Shown here in pieces: positions 45,898-55,814 of a stretch of 64,000 nt of DNA. The translations under genes and the position numbers were made by a program. The DNA lies in contig PJCV01000003.1 of the NCBI GenBank assembly GCA_002837415.1, positions 270,692 through 334,691 of the forward strand, given 5' to 3'. The stretch is from Actinomycetales bacterium SN12. GTDB lineage: Bacteria; Actinomycetota; Actinomycetes; Actinomycetales; Microbacteriaceae. Below the pieces are notes generated by a model. It made no database searches. It had not been told where the DNA came from and saw nothing but the letters and a program-made list of their open reading frames with translations. Position 1 is the stretch's first letter; each line of letters opens with the position of its first letter.

Positions 45898-46911
45898 ATG
45901 CACGACACCCAGGCACTGCAGCGCACCATGGTGCCTGAGCAGGACGCCGTCTCCGGGGCGGGCTCGACGCCCGCCCCGGAGCGGCGGCCGCGGCGGGCCG
46001 ACTGGCGCAAGCGCGGTGAGATCGCGCTCCTCTCAGGCCCCGCCCTGATCATGTTCCTCGGCTTCGTCATCCTGCCGGTGGCGATGGCCGCGTTCTACGG
46101 CTTCTTCAAGTGGAACGGCTTCGGCTGGCCGACTGAGTTCATCGGTCTCGACAACTACGTCATGATCTGGCAGGACGACACGTTCCGTCAGGCCGTCATG
46201 CACAACGGCATCATCCTGGTGCTGTCGCTGCTGCTGCAGGGTCCCGTCGCGATCCTGTTCGCGCTGCTGATGAACCAGAAGATCCGCGGACGCTCGATCA
46301 TCCGCATCCTGATCTTCGTCCCCTACGTCATCTCCGAGGTGATCGTCGGCATCGGCTGGAGTCTGATGCTGCAGGATGCCGGTGCCCTGAACTCCCTGCT
46401 CGAGAAGTGGGGCCTGGGCGACTTCCAGCAGTCATGGATCGCCGATCCGGCGATCGCCATGTCATCGCTGATGATCATCATCACCTGGAAGTACCTCGGC
46501 TTCGCCGTCATCCTCATGCTGGCGGGCATGCAGTCCATCCCCGAGGAGCTCTACGAAGCCGCCGCCATCGACGGCGCCGGCTTCTGGAAGACCCAGTGGG
46601 CGATCACCGTCCCCCTGCTGGGACCGACCATCCGGATCTGGGCGTTCCTGTCGATCATCGGGTCGCTGCAGCTCTTCGACCTGGTCAACATCATCTGGGG
46701 TCAGTACATCGCCGCCACCGCGGGCACCTCCACGATGGCGACCTACATGTACCAGAACGGCCACCTGGCCGGCAGCTACGGCTTCGGAAACGCCGTCGCC
46801 GTGATGCTGTTCATCATCACGCTCATCGTCGCGCTGTTCTATCAGCGCTTCGTCCTGCGCCGCGACACCGAGGGCGCACTGACCGGCGACGGCGGAAGGA
46901 AGCGCAAGTGA
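45898..46911 (+). CDS. CUT1 sugar ABC permease 1 (BxlF-like)
   Basis: This MalF-like permease has 337 residues, with about 45 cytoplasmic residues before the first helix. The EAA loop is YEAAAIDGAGFWKTQWAITVPLL. It starts 7 bp after the binding-protein stop, without the hairpin seen in the other two ABC operons. Its stop overlaps the next GTG. Confidence 0.9.
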   Translation: MHDTQALQRTMVPEQDAVSGAGSTPAPERRPRRADWRKRGEIALLSGPALIMFLGFVILPVAMAAFYGFFKWNGFGWPTEFIGLDNYVMIWQDDTFRQAVMHNGIILVLSLLLQGPVAILFALLMNQKIRGRSIIRILIFVPYVISEVIVGIGWSLMLQDAGALNSLLEKWGLGDFQQSWIADPAIAMSSLMIIITWKYLGFAVILMLAGMQSIPEELYEAAAIDGAGFWKTQWAITVPLLGPTIRIWAFLSIIGSLQLFDLVNIIWGQYIAATAGTSTMATYMYQNGHLAGSYGFGNAVAVMLFIITLIVALFYQRFVLRRDTEGALTGDGGRKRK

Positions 46912-47804
46912 GTGCCGACAGCCTGAACACACGGGTCGCCATCCAGGCGATCACGCCCAAGGGGCCGCGCCGCGTGCGCGAGTCCGGCGTCAAGTGGGGC
47001 AGCCCCGCGGTCTACCTGGTCGCGCTCGTGCTGATCGCCATCTGCATCACCCCGGTGCTGTACATCATCATCGGCGGGTTCCGCACGAACTCGCAGATCA
47101 CCCTCGACCCCTCGGGATTCCCCACGCCCTGGCAGTTCGCCAACTACGGCGACGTGCTCGCGAGCTCGGAGTTCTGGGTCGCCATGATGAACTCCACCAT
47201 CTCGGCGGTGGGCACCACCGCGGGTGCGGTGCTGCTCGGTCTCATGGCCAGCTACGTGATCGCACGGTACGACTTCGGCGGACGCGGTCTGATGTACTCG
47301 CTCTTCGCCGCCGGACTGATGTTCCCGGTCACGGTCGCCATCACGCCGCTGTACATCCTCATCCGAAACCTCGGACTGGTGAACAGCCTCGCCGGCATCA
47401 TCCTCCCGCAGATCGCCTTCGCCCTGCCGATGACGATCATCATCCTCGTGCCGTTCCTGCGCGCCATTCCCAAGGAGCTCGAAGAGGCGGCGTCGATCGA
47501 CGGCGCGTCGCGACTGGGCTTCTTCTGGCGCATGGTCCTTCCGCTCAGCCTGCCCGGTGTCATCACCGTCGGCATCCTGGCGTTCGTGGGTGCCTGGAAC
47601 GGCTACATGCTGCCGCTGTTCATCCTCAGCGACCAGAGCCTGTTCACCCTGCCGCTGGGTGTGCAGAACTTCGCCTCCCAGTACTCGGTCGACACCGCCC
47701 GGGTGCTGGCCTACACCTCGCTGTCGATGCTGCCCGCACTGGTCTTCTTCAGCCTGTTCGAGCGCCGCATCGTCGGCGGACTGACCGGAGCCGTGAAGGG
47801 CTGA
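46908..47804 (+). CDS. CUT1 sugar ABC permease 2 (BxlG-like)
   Basis: This MalG-like permease has 298 residues. The EAA loop is LEEAASIDGASRLGFFWRMVLPL. The GTG start at 46908 overlaps the previous TGA (GTGA) and follows GGAAGGAAG. It ends 1 bp before the GH3 start. Confidence 0.9.
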   Translation: MSADSLNTRVAIQAITPKGPRRVRESGVKWGSPAVYLVALVLIAICITPVLYIIIGGFRTNSQITLDPSGFPTPWQFANYGDVLASSEFWVAMMNSTISAVGTTAGAVLLGLMASYVIARYDFGGRGLMYSLFAAGLMFPVTVAITPLYILIRNLGLVNSLAGIILPQIAFALPMTIIILVPFLRAIPKELEEAASIDGASRLGFFWRMVLPLSLPGVITVGILAFVGAWNGYMLPLFILSDQSLFTLPLGVQNFASQYSVDTARVLAYTSLSMLPALVFFSLFERRIVGGLTGAVKG

Positions 47805-47805
47805 C

Positions 47806-50238
47806 ATGTTCGACCGCACCTCATCCCCGACCACACCGCAGGGTGTGCCCGCCTTTCCGGCCGCCTCGCCGCGCGTGGCCGAGCTCCTCGCGCAGATGAC
47901 CCTCGACGAGAAGGCCGCGCAGCTCGTCGGCTACTGGCTCGACCAGGGCGGTGACGTGGTCGCGCCGATGCAGAACGAGATGGCGTCCGCAGGCGCGTCG
48001 AACGCGCTGAGCGAGATCACCCGTCACGGCATCGGGCACTTCACGCGCGTGTACGGCACCCGTCCGGTCGAGCCTGCCGAGCGGGCCGCCTGGCTGTGGG
48101 ATGAGCAGCGCCGACTGCAGCGCGAGACGCGTCTGGGCATCCCCGCGATCGTGCACGAGGAGTGCCTGACGGGCCTCGCCGCCTGGAAGGCGGCGACCTT
48201 CCCCACCCCGCTCGCCTGGGGCGCCTCGTTCGATCCGGAGCTCGTGGCCGAGATGGGCGCGCTCATCGGGCAGTCGATGCGCGAGCTCGGCATCCACCAG
48301 GGGCTCGCCCCCGTGCTCGATGTGATCCGCGACCCGCGCTGGGGCCGCGTCGACGAGTGCATCGCCGAGGATCCGTACCTGGTCGGCACCATCGGCACCG
48401 CCTACGTGCAGGGTCTGCAGTCGGAGGGGGTGCACGCCACGCTCAAGCACTTCCTCGGCTACTCCGGCTCACGCGCGGGGCGCAACCACGCCCCGGTCTC
48501 GGCCGGCCCGCGCGAGGTCGCCGATGTGTTCCTGCCGCCGTTCGAGATGGCGATCCGCGACGGCGGTGCGCGCGGCGTCATGAACAGCTACTCCGAGATC
48601 GACGGCGTGCCCGTGGCATCCGATCCCGCGCTGCTCACGGATCTTCTGCGCGATGAGCTCGGCTTCGACGGGGTCGTCGTCGCCGACTACTTCGCTGTCG
48701 CCTTCCTCGAGGTCATGCACGCCGTCGCGCGTGACCGGGGCGAGGCTGCCGAGCTCGCGCTGAAGGCCGGAATCGACGTCGAGCTGCCGTCCGGAGACGC
48801 CTACCTCGCCCCTCTCGTCGAGCGGGTGCGTGCCGGGCAGCTGGACGAGGCCTACCTCGACCGGGCGGTCATCCGCGTGCTCTCGCAGAAGGAGCAGCTC
48901 GGGCTGCTGGACCCGGAGGCGTTCCAGGACGAGCCGCCGGCCGTCATCGATCTCGACACTGCAGCGCACCGCGACGCCGCGCTGCGTCTGGCCGCCGAGT
49001 CGATCGTGCTGCTCGCGAACGACGGGGTGCTGCCGATCGCCGACCCGGCCCTGCGCATCGCTCTCATCGGGCCGAACGCCGACCGCTCCGATGCGCTGCA
49101 GGGCTGCTACTCGTTCGCCAACCACGTGCTCGCTCATCACCCCGACCACGAGGTGGGCTTCGAGATCCCCACAGTGCGCGAGGCGCTCGCCGCGGCGATG
49201 CCGGATGCCGAGATCGTGCACCTGCGCGGATGCGATGTCGAGGGCTCCGACAGGTCGGGGTTCGACGAGGCCGCTCGAGCAGCGGCGGACTCCCACCTGG
49301 CCGTCGTGGTGGTCGGCGACCAGGCGGGCCTGTTCGGCCGCGGCACGGTCGGCGAGGGCAACGACGTGCAGTCGCTCGACCTGCCCGGCGTGCAGCGCGA
49401 GCTCGTCGAGCGGGTGGCCGCGACCGGCACGCCGGTCGTCATGGTCCTGCTGACCGGCCGCCCCTACGCGATCGACTGGGCGCTGGAGGGCGCCGTGCGA
49501 CCGGCCGCCGTGCTGCAGTCGTTCTTCCCCGGCGAAGCCGGCGGCACGGCGCTCGCCCAGGTGCTGACCGGAGAGGTCACGCCGTCGGGCCGGATGCCGG
49601 TGAGCCTGCCGCGCTTCTCGGGCGCACAGCCGTACAGCTACCTGCATCCCATCCTCGGCGGACCGTCGGAGGTGACGGCGACCGATCCGACACCGCTGCG
49701 GCCGTTCGGATTCGGGCTGTCGTACACGAGCTTCGCCTACGACGACCTCGCGCTGCCCGCCGAGGCGAGCACAGCAGGGCGCTTCACCGCCTCGGTCACC
49801 GTGACCAACACGGGCGACCTGCCCGGCGACGAGATCGTGCAGCTGTACGGCCGCGATGTCGGGGCCAGCGTCACCCGACCGGTGGCACAGCTGCTCGGCT
49901 ACGCGCGTGTGGCACTCGAGCCCGGTGAGAGCCGGCGGGTGAGCTTCGACGTCCCGGCCGGGCGCTTCGCGTTCACCGACCGCACGCTCACCCGGGTCGT
50001 CGAGCCCGGAGAGGTGCAGGTGTGGGCTGCTGCCCACGCCGCCGCATCCGCCCCCGCCGCCGATCTGGCCGGCACGACCGGCGGTGCGATCTCGAACGAG
50101 CGCACCCGTGAGCAGATCGCGCTGCCCGGTGCCGCCACCGCACCGCGCAGCATGATGCTCACCGGTGCCGTGCACCGGGTGACCGGCGCGGACGCCCGGG
50201 TCGTGACCGTCGAGATCGCGGAGAGCGTGCGGGTGTGA
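47806..50238 (+). CDS. GH3 beta-xylosidase/beta-glucosidase
   Basis: This is a cytoplasmic retaining glycosidase of 810 residues without a signal peptide. The nucleophile is Asp294 in GFDGVVVADYFAVAF; most relatives have Ser-Asp-Tyr, here Ala-Asp-Tyr. APVLDVIRDPRWGRVDE, KHFLGYSGSRAGRNHAP and GEAGGTALAQVLTGEVTPSGRMPVS (seen as two parts) mark the two catalytic domains, and a fibronectin-III-like domain ends the protein. By position in the xylo-oligosaccharide operon it most likely cleaves xylobiose and xylotriose. The stop overlaps the next GTG (GTGA). Confidence 0.9.
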   Translation: MFDRTSSPTTPQGVPAFPAASPRVAELLAQMTLDEKAAQLVGYWLDQGGDVVAPMQNEMASAGASNALSEITRHGIGHFTRVYGTRPVEPAERAAWLWDEQRRLQRETRLGIPAIVHEECLTGLAAWKAATFPTPLAWGASFDPELVAEMGALIGQSMRELGIHQGLAPVLDVIRDPRWGRVDECIAEDPYLVGTIGTAYVQGLQSEGVHATLKHFLGYSGSRAGRNHAPVSAGPREVADVFLPPFEMAIRDGGARGVMNSYSEIDGVPVASDPALLTDLLRDELGFDGVVVADYFAVAFLEVMHAVARDRGEAAELALKAGIDVELPSGDAYLAPLVERVRAGQLDEAYLDRAVIRVLSQKEQLGLLDPEAFQDEPPAVIDLDTAAHRDAALRLAAESIVLLANDGVLPIADPALRIALIGPNADRSDALQGCYSFANHVLAHHPDHEVGFEIPTVREALAAAMPDAEIVHLRGCDVEGSDRSGFDEAARAAADSHLAVVVVGDQAGLFGRGTVGEGNDVQSLDLPGVQRELVERVAATGTPVVMVLLTGRPYAIDWALEGAVRPAAVLQSFFPGEAGGTALAQVLTGEVTPSGRMPVSLPRFSGAQPYSYLHPILGGPSEVTATDPTPLRPFGFGLSYTSFAYDDLALPAEASTAGRFTASVTVTNTGDLPGDEIVQLYGRDVGASVTRPVAQLLGYARVALEPGESRRVSFDVPAGRFAFTDRTLTRVVEPGEVQVWAAAHAAASAPAADLAGTTGGAISNERTREQIALPGAATAPRSMMLTGAVHRVTGADARVVTVEIAESVRV

Positions 50239-51791
50239 CGGCGCTCAACCCGGTGCTTCCCGGCTGCCATCCCGACCCCTCGGTCTGCCGGGTCGGGGAG
50301 TGGTACTACCTGGTGACCTCGACATTCGAGTACCTCCCCGGACTGCCGGTGATGCGCTCACGCGACCTGCTGCGGTGGCAGACGATCGGTCACGTGATCG
50401 ACCGTGCGGGGATGCTCGACTTCGACGGCATCCGCTCATCCGGTGGGCTGTACGCGCCCACCATCCGCCACGGCCTGGGTCTGTTCTGGGTGGTGTGCAC
50501 GCTCGTCGACCCTGACGACCCCGGTCGAGGGGGCAACTTCCTCGTCACGGCGGAGCAGCCGCAGGGTCCGTGGAGCGATCCGGTGATGCTCGAGGTCGAC
50601 GGGATCGACCCGTCGCTGGCCTTCGACGATGACGGGCGGGTGTGGATGCACGGCACGCGCCTGGCGGCGGAGCCGGCGTGGCACGACCAGACGGAGGTGT
50701 GGGTGCGGGAGTACTCTCCCGCGCAGGGCGCCCTGGTCGGCGACGAGCATGTCATCTGGCGCGGTGCCGTGCACGGCGCGGTGTGGGCGGAGGGCCCCCA
50801 CCTGTACCTCATCGACGGCGAGTGGCATCTCGTCGCGGCGGAGGGCGGTACGGAGTTCCACCACGCCGTGAGCGTCGCGCGCGCGGACGCGGCGATCGGC
50901 CCGTACCTCGGCAACAGGGCGAATCCGGTCTTCACGCACCGTCACCTCGGCCGCAGCGCAGGAGTGATCGGGGCGGGGCACGCCGACCTGGTGCAGGCGC
51001 CGGACGGGTCATGGCAGGCGCTGATGCTGGCGATGCGTGCGGCCGACGGACGCCACTACCCGCTGGGGCGCGAGACCTTCCTCTGCCCGGTCGAGTGGCA
51101 GGACGGCTGGCCGGTCTTCGCCCCCGGGGAGGGGCGCCTGCCGCTGAGGATCACGGCGCCCTGGTCGGCGGAGCCGGCCCCGGCGGGAAGCTGGCAGCCC
51201 GACGATCGTCGAGCGGGCGCGGTGACCCCGCAGGACCCACGGTGGACGGCACTGCGCGCGCTGCCGTCTGAGGTCGCCCGCGCAGACGGCGAGGTGTGGC
51301 GGATGCCGGTGCGATCGGCGACGCTGCGCGACGCCACGACGGTCGCGTTCCTCGGCATCCGGCAGCAGCACGCCGACGTCGACGTGCGCTGTGTGCTGGA
51401 TGTCGGAGGGCTGGCCGACGGCGAGAGCGGTGCGCTCGTGGTGCGTCAGTCGGAGCAGGACCATGCCGCGGTGGTCATCACCCGCACCGGCGGGGACCTG
51501 ACCCTGAGCGCCGTGCACGTGCGCGGCGGGGAGGAGCACCAGCTCGCCTCGCGCACGCTGCCCGATCGAGCGCAGGTCGAGCTGCGGCTGCGTGCGCGGG
51601 GATACGACCTCGAGTTCGTGCACGACGACCAGACGCTGGCGACCGTCGATGCGCGGCAGCTGGACGCCTCGTCGACCGGCGGCTTCCTGGGGTTGTGGCT
51701 GGGTGTGTGCGCAAGCAGCTCCGGCAGTGCCCCGCAGGGGGAGCTGGCGATCATGACGCTGGAATACATCCCGGTCGGCGACCGGCTGTGA
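50235..51791 (+). CDS. GH43 beta-xylosidase/alpha-arabinofuranosidase
   Basis: This is a cytoplasmic inverting glycosidase of 518 residues. The triad is Asp14 (GCHPDPSV), Asp125 (GIDPSLAF) and Glu186 (WAEGPHLY). NPVLPGCHPDPSVCRVGEWYY is the hallmark start of XynB-type GH43 (NPVLPGCHPDPS plus VGEWYY), and the C-terminal 190 residues form the usual beta-sandwich that closes the active site. It is the last gene of the xylo-oligosaccharide operon. Mixed xylosidase/arabinofuranosidase activity is common in this group. Confidence 0.9.
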   Translation: MTALNPVLPGCHPDPSVCRVGEWYYLVTSTFEYLPGLPVMRSRDLLRWQTIGHVIDRAGMLDFDGIRSSGGLYAPTIRHGLGLFWVVCTLVDPDDPGRGGNFLVTAEQPQGPWSDPVMLEVDGIDPSLAFDDDGRVWMHGTRLAAEPAWHDQTEVWVREYSPAQGALVGDEHVIWRGAVHGAVWAEGPHLYLIDGEWHLVAAEGGTEFHHAVSVARADAAIGPYLGNRANPVFTHRHLGRSAGVIGAGHADLVQAPDGSWQALMLAMRAADGRHYPLGRETFLCPVEWQDGWPVFAPGEGRLPLRITAPWSAEPAPAGSWQPDDRRAGAVTPQDPRWTALRALPSEVARADGEVWRMPVRSATLRDATTVAFLGIRQQHADVDVRCVLDVGGLADGESGALVVRQSEQDHAAVVITRTGGDLTLSAVHVRGGEEHQLASRTLPDRAQVELRLRARGYDLEFVHDDQTLATVDARQLDASSTGGFLGLWLGVCASSSGSAPQGELAIMTLEYIPVGDRL

Positions 51792-51846
51792 AGGTGCGGT
51801 GCGCTCCTCGGTAGCCTGGGGATCCACGGCAGAAAGCAGACCAAGC

Positions 51847-53022
51847 ATGAGCGAACGCGCCACAACGGTCGAAGGCGTACGGCGCACCAATCTCGGCGAG
51901 GTGCTGCGGCTGGTGCACCACAGCGGACCGCGTTCGCGCGCGATGATCACCGCTGAGACCGGGCTCAACCGATCCACCGTCAGCGACCTCGTCTCGCGTC
52001 TCGCCGAGGTGGGCCTCGTCGATGAGCACGACCCGGATCCCACGCGACGGGTCGGGCGTCCCTCGCCTATCGTCGCTCCGAGCCGCGACGTGGTCGCCAT
52101 CGGGATCAACCCCGAGATCGATGCGATCGAGGTTGGGGCGGTCTCGCTGGGCGGCGCCATGCGCCGTCGCGAACGCGTCGCCGTCGCCCGTCCCGACGTC
52201 GAGGAGATGGTGGACGTCGTCGCCCGCGTGATCGAGGGATGGCGCGAGGATCTGGCGGGATGTCGCGTTGTGGGGGCGGGCGTCGCCGTGCCCGGACTGG
52301 TGCGCACGGCCGACGGGATCGTGCGCCTCGCTCCGCACCTCGGCTGGCGCGACGCCGAGATCGTCGGACCTCTCGGGGACGCACTGGGGCTGCCGGTCGC
52401 CGTCGGCAACGACGCCTCATACGGCGCACGCGCCGAACGGCTGTTCGGAGCAGCGCGAGAGCACGCGGACGTCGTGTACCTCAACGGCGGCGCCAGCGGC
52501 ATCGGCGGCGGCTTGATCCTGCACGGTCAGCTGATCGGCGGCGCGGGCGGGTACGCCGGGGAGTGGGGCCAGACGGCTGCGAGCATCGCGGATGCCAGAG
52601 ACAGGCGCGTCGAGGACGGAGTGCTCGAAGACGAGGTCAACCGCGCACGTCTGCTCGCGTCCGCGGCCCTCGGCTCGGCCGACGACGACGAACTCGCCCG
52701 CGCCCTGGGCGACAGCGCCGGCGTGCAGGCGAGCGAGGAGGCGGCGCGGCAGCGCCGGATCCTCGCCGCCACTCTCCGCAATGCGGTCAACGTGCTCAAC
52801 CCGTCGATGATCGTCCTCGGCGGCTTCCTCGCAGTGCTCCGCGACCTCGACCGCGGATCCTTCGATGCGGCGGTGCGGGCGCGCGCGCTCGCCGCATCAG
52901 CGGAGGACCTGCAGCTAGCATCCGCGGCGCTCGGCGCCGATCGCCTGCTCATCGGAGCCGCAGACGCCGCCTTCGACCGGCTGCTCGCGGATCCGCTCGC
53001 ACCCGACCCGGTTCTCGTGTGA
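51847..53022 (+). CDS. ROK-family transcriptional regulator (XylR/NagC-like)
   Basis: This 391-residue protein has an N-terminal winged helix-turn-helix (RAMITAETGLNRSTVSDLVSRLAEVGL, seen as MITAETGLNRSTVSDL) and a sugar-kinase-like ROK domain (GVAVPGLV, GNDASYGA, GGASGIGGGLIL). GEWGQ stands where many ROK proteins have GExGH, so the zinc/sugar site may be altered. Lying after the xylosidases, it is the best candidate regulator of xylA-xylB. The ribosome site is weak. Confidence 0.88.
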   Translation: MSERATTVEGVRRTNLGEVLRLVHHSGPRSRAMITAETGLNRSTVSDLVSRLAEVGLVDEHDPDPTRRVGRPSPIVAPSRDVVAIGINPEIDAIEVGAVSLGGAMRRRERVAVARPDVEEMVDVVARVIEGWREDLAGCRVVGAGVAVPGLVRTADGIVRLAPHLGWRDAEIVGPLGDALGLPVAVGNDASYGARAERLFGAAREHADVVYLNGGASGIGGGLILHGQLIGGAGGYAGEWGQTAASIADARDRRVEDGVLEDEVNRARLLASAALGSADDDELARALGDSAGVQASEEAARQRRILAATLRNAVNVLNPSMIVLGGFLAVLRDLDRGSFDAAVRARALAASAEDLQLASAALGADRLLIGAADAAFDRLLADPLAPDPVLV

Positions 53023-53070
53023 CTCGCGCCGATCGGTGACCCTCGTCCCGGACAGGGGCAGGATGGAGTC

Positions 53071-54249
53071 ATGAGCAGCGAAGCCGTGATCGTCGACGTC
53101 GTCCGCACCCCGGTGGGGCGGGGCAAGCCCGGCGGGATGCTCTCGGGCGTGCATCCGGTCGATCTCGCCGCCGGCGTGCTGCAGAGCATCCTCGAGCGCA
53201 ACGGCCTCGAGTCAGGGCAGATCGACGACGTGCTGCTCGGCTGCGTCAGCCAGGTCGGCGACCAGGCCATGAACATCGCCCGGCAGGCGGTGCTCGCCGC
53301 GGGTTTCGACGAGACGGTTCCCGCGACGACCATCGACCGGCAGTGCGGGTCGAGCCAGCAGGCCGTGCACTTCGCTGCAGCCGGGATCGCGGCGGGCGAG
53401 AACGACATCGTCATCGTCGGCGGTGTGGAGTCGATGAGCCGCGTGCCGCTCGGCGCCTCCGCCGCCGGCGGGTCGCCCCTGTCGCCCCGACTGCGCGAGC
53501 GCTACCCCGAGGGGCTCGTGAATCAGGGGGTGAGCGCCGAGCTCATCGCACGGCGCTGGGGTCTCGAGCGCGAGCGGCTCGACGCGTTCGCCGCCGAGTC
53601 GCACGCCCGCGCGGCTCGCGCCTGGCGCGACGGCTTCTTCGACCGCACCGTGGTCGCCGTGCCGGAGGCCCCGGATGCCCGGATCGACGAGACCGTCCGC
53701 GAGGGGACCACGTCCGAGAAGCTGGCCGGACTGCCGGCCTCGTTCCGCACCGATGCGCTCGCCGCGCGATTCCCGGATCTGAACTGGTCGATCACCCCCG
53801 GCAACTCGTCACCGCTCACCGACGGGGCATCAGCCGCGCTCATGATGAGCGCCGACCGCGCCGAGCAGCTCGGGCTCACCCCGCGCGCCCGCTTCCGCGC
53901 CTTTGACGTGATCGGCGACGACCCGATGCTCATGCTCACCGGCCCGATCCCCGCCACGCGTCGCGTGCTGGAACGCGCCGGACTCACCATCGACGACCTC
54001 GATGCGTACGAGGTCAACGAGGCGTTCGCCTCGGTGCCGCTCGCGTGGGCTGCCGAACTCGAGGCGGACCCGGCGAAGCTCAACCCGCTCGGCGGGGCGA
54101 TCGCCCTCGGGCACGCTCTCGGCTCTTCGGGAACTCGCCTGCTCGGCACACTTCTCGATCACCTCGAGGCGACGGGCGGTCGCCTGGGTCTGCAGACCAT
54201 GTGCGAGGGCGGCGGCATGGCCAACGCGCTCATCCTCGAGCGGCTCTGA
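53071..54249 (+). CDS. Acetyl-CoA acyltransferase (thiolase)
   Basis: It exchanges acyl groups between acyl-CoA and acetyl-CoA (392 residues). The acyl-accepting Cys92 is in DRQCGSSQQ, His348 in AIALGHALGSSG and the second Cys378 in MCEGGGMANA. It may serve fatty-acid or branched-chain degradation with the acyl-CoA enzymes at 58877-63561. ATG 53071 follows AGGATGGAG. It is transcribed alone as far as can be seen. Confidence 0.92.
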   Translation: MSSEAVIVDVVRTPVGRGKPGGMLSGVHPVDLAAGVLQSILERNGLESGQIDDVLLGCVSQVGDQAMNIARQAVLAAGFDETVPATTIDRQCGSSQQAVHFAAAGIAAGENDIVIVGGVESMSRVPLGASAAGGSPLSPRLRERYPEGLVNQGVSAELIARRWGLERERLDAFAAESHARAARAWRDGFFDRTVVAVPEAPDARIDETVREGTTSEKLAGLPASFRTDALAARFPDLNWSITPGNSSPLTDGASAALMMSADRAEQLGLTPRARFRAFDVIGDDPMLMLTGPIPATRRVLERAGLTIDDLDAYEVNEAFASVPLAWAAELEADPAKLNPLGGAIALGHALGSSGTRLLGTLLDHLEATGGRLGLQTMCEGGGMANALILERL

Positions 54250-54444
54250 CGGCATCCGGCGCCGCTCTCGGCCCTTCCCCGAGGCGAACCCGAAGGCTCT
54301 TGAACTTGGACGAAGCGGAGAGGAGGATGTCGGCGAGCCGGCATCGGAGCCGGTTCATTCGGCATCCGGACGTCTGCTGGGGAGGCTCCGCCCGGTTTTG
54401 GACACGGTCCGGCGTGGAAGCCGGGCCGGGAAATCGGAGGCATC

Positions 54445-55521
54445 ATGCGCGTTCATCGTGCACTCATCGCAGTGGGTGCTGTCTCGGCTCTCGCTCTCAC
54501 CACGCCGGCGCTCGCGTCGGCGGCGGACCGAACGCCGGTGGTGAAGGAATGGTCGGCGCAGCTGGCGGCGCCGTTCAGTCTCGCCGTCGAAGGTCACCGC
54601 CTGCTCGTCGCCGACGGCGGCACGGGCACCGTCGGACAGCTGCAGCCCGACGGCAGCATCGCGCCCATCGTCGAGGGCGTTCCGGGGCTCGCGGGCCTCG
54701 CGACGCGCGGCTCGTGGATGGCCTACGGATCATCGGTCGAGGACGGCGGGGCGGAGCCGCCCGTCATCACCGAGAGCGGCCTGAACATCCGCGACCCGCG
54801 TGGCAGCACCCGGTACGTCGATCTGCGGGCGTACGAGGACGCGAACAACCCCGATGCCGCCAGTGCGTACGGCGTCACGGACCCGACGAGCTGCGCTGCG
54901 GGCACGGCCTACACGGGCCTGTACGACTCGCATGTCTACGGCGTCACCGCCTGGCACCGGGGATGGCTGGTCGCGGATGCCGCCTCCAACGCGGTGTACG
55001 AGGTGACCGACAAGGGGGAGGTCAGCACGCTCGCGGTGCTGCCGCCCGTTCCGGTCACCCTCACCGCCGAGACGGCTGGGATGCTCGGACTGGGCGAGTG
55101 CGCGATCGGAGATGTCTACTACGCCGAGCCCGTTCCCACCGGGGTCGCGGTCGGCCCCGGAGGCGCGATCTACGTGACCACGCTGCCGGGCTTCCCTGGC
55201 GAGTCGGCGTCGCTCGGCGCCCTCTGGCGGATCGACAGCCGGACCGGCGCGATCACCGAGGTCGCCTCGGGCTTCTCCGGGCCGACCAGCCTCGCCATCG
55301 CCGCGAACCGCGTGTACGTCGCCGAGCTGTTCGGCGCCGGGATCTCGGTCGTCAAGGACGGCCAGGTATCGCAGTTCGCCGCACTGCCCGGGGCGGTGGG
55401 CGTGGCCGCATCCTCCAACGGCACGGTCTGGGCTTCGACGCTCGACTTCACCGGGGGACCGGGAACGCTGGTGAGCATCGCCAAGGGCGAGGTGAAGGTG
55501 CAGGCGCACCTGCGCCGCTGA
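54445..55521 (+). CDS. Secreted ScyD/ScyE-family beta-propeller protein
   Basis: This is a 358-residue exported protein with a Sec signal peptide ending ALASAA near residue 27. Repeated blades such as SLAVEGHRLLVADGG, GVAVGPGGAIYVTTLP and SLAIAANRVYVAEL indicate a six- or seven-bladed propeller of the ScyD/ScyE type. That family name comes from a cyanobacterial pigment cluster, but actinobacterial members are widespread and of unknown role. The 195 bp before it contain no clear gene, with GGAGG just before the ATG. A terminator follows. Confidence 0.75.
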   Translation: MRVHRALIAVGAVSALALTTPALASAADRTPVVKEWSAQLAAPFSLAVEGHRLLVADGGTGTVGQLQPDGSIAPIVEGVPGLAGLATRGSWMAYGSSVEDGGAEPPVITESGLNIRDPRGSTRYVDLRAYEDANNPDAASAYGVTDPTSCAAGTAYTGLYDSHVYGVTAWHRGWLVADAASNAVYEVTDKGEVSTLAVLPPVPVTLTAETAGMLGLGECAIGDVYYAEPVPTGVAVGPGGAIYVTTLPGFPGESASLGALWRIDSRTGAITEVASGFSGPTSLAIAANRVYVAELFGAGISVVKDGQVSQFAALPGAVGVAASSNGTVWASTLDFTGGPGTLVSIAKGEVKVQAHLRR

Positions 55522-55554
55522 GCGCCCGAGCGCGCTACGCGCGCTGAGTATGAA

Positions 55555-55588
55555 GAGACCCCCGCCGACCCGATTCGGCGGGGGTCTC
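55555..55588 (+). terminator. Strong terminator after the beta-propeller gene
   Basis: A perfect 14-bp stem (GAGACCCCCGCCGA, 55555-55568, with 55575-55588) and a 6-nt loop. A smaller hairpin AGCGCGC/GCGCGCT (55529-55535 with 55539-55545) precedes it. Together with the element at 55755 this accounts for the structured parts of the 293-bp convergent gap; the middle (about 55590-55750) shows nothing recognisable. Confidence 0.8.
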
Positions 55589-55754
55589 GCGGTCTGGGAC
55601 CGCGGTGGGAGCGGTGCTCACCACGGCGCGGCTGAGGCGGGCACCCGATCCGGTCACGCTCTGCGGCCGCGCACCGACAGTTCTATGGGACCCGGGTGAC
55701 GCCGAGGTGAACGGGAGGCCAATCCCTGGCATCCGGATTCCGAGTGGCACGCGA

Positions 55755-55789
55755 AAGCGCCGGTCGCCCGAGACGGGCGGCCGGCGCTT
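55755..55789 (-). terminator. Terminator for the M6 protease gene
   Basis: AAGCGCCGG (55755-55763) pairs with CCGGCGCTT (55781-55789), continuing after one mismatch into CGCCCG/CGGGCG (55765-55770 with 55774-55779) with a 3-nt loop. On the minus strand it begins 26 bp after the protease stop and ends in TTT. Confidence 0.75.
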
Positions 55790-55814
55790 CCGGTGTGCGG
55801 TCAGCCCGCGGTGG

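Noticed and set aside
55590..55750. Small gene in the convergent gap before the protease
   Set aside because: Short frames exist, but none has a ribosome site plus coding-like composition, and strong terminators bracket the gap.
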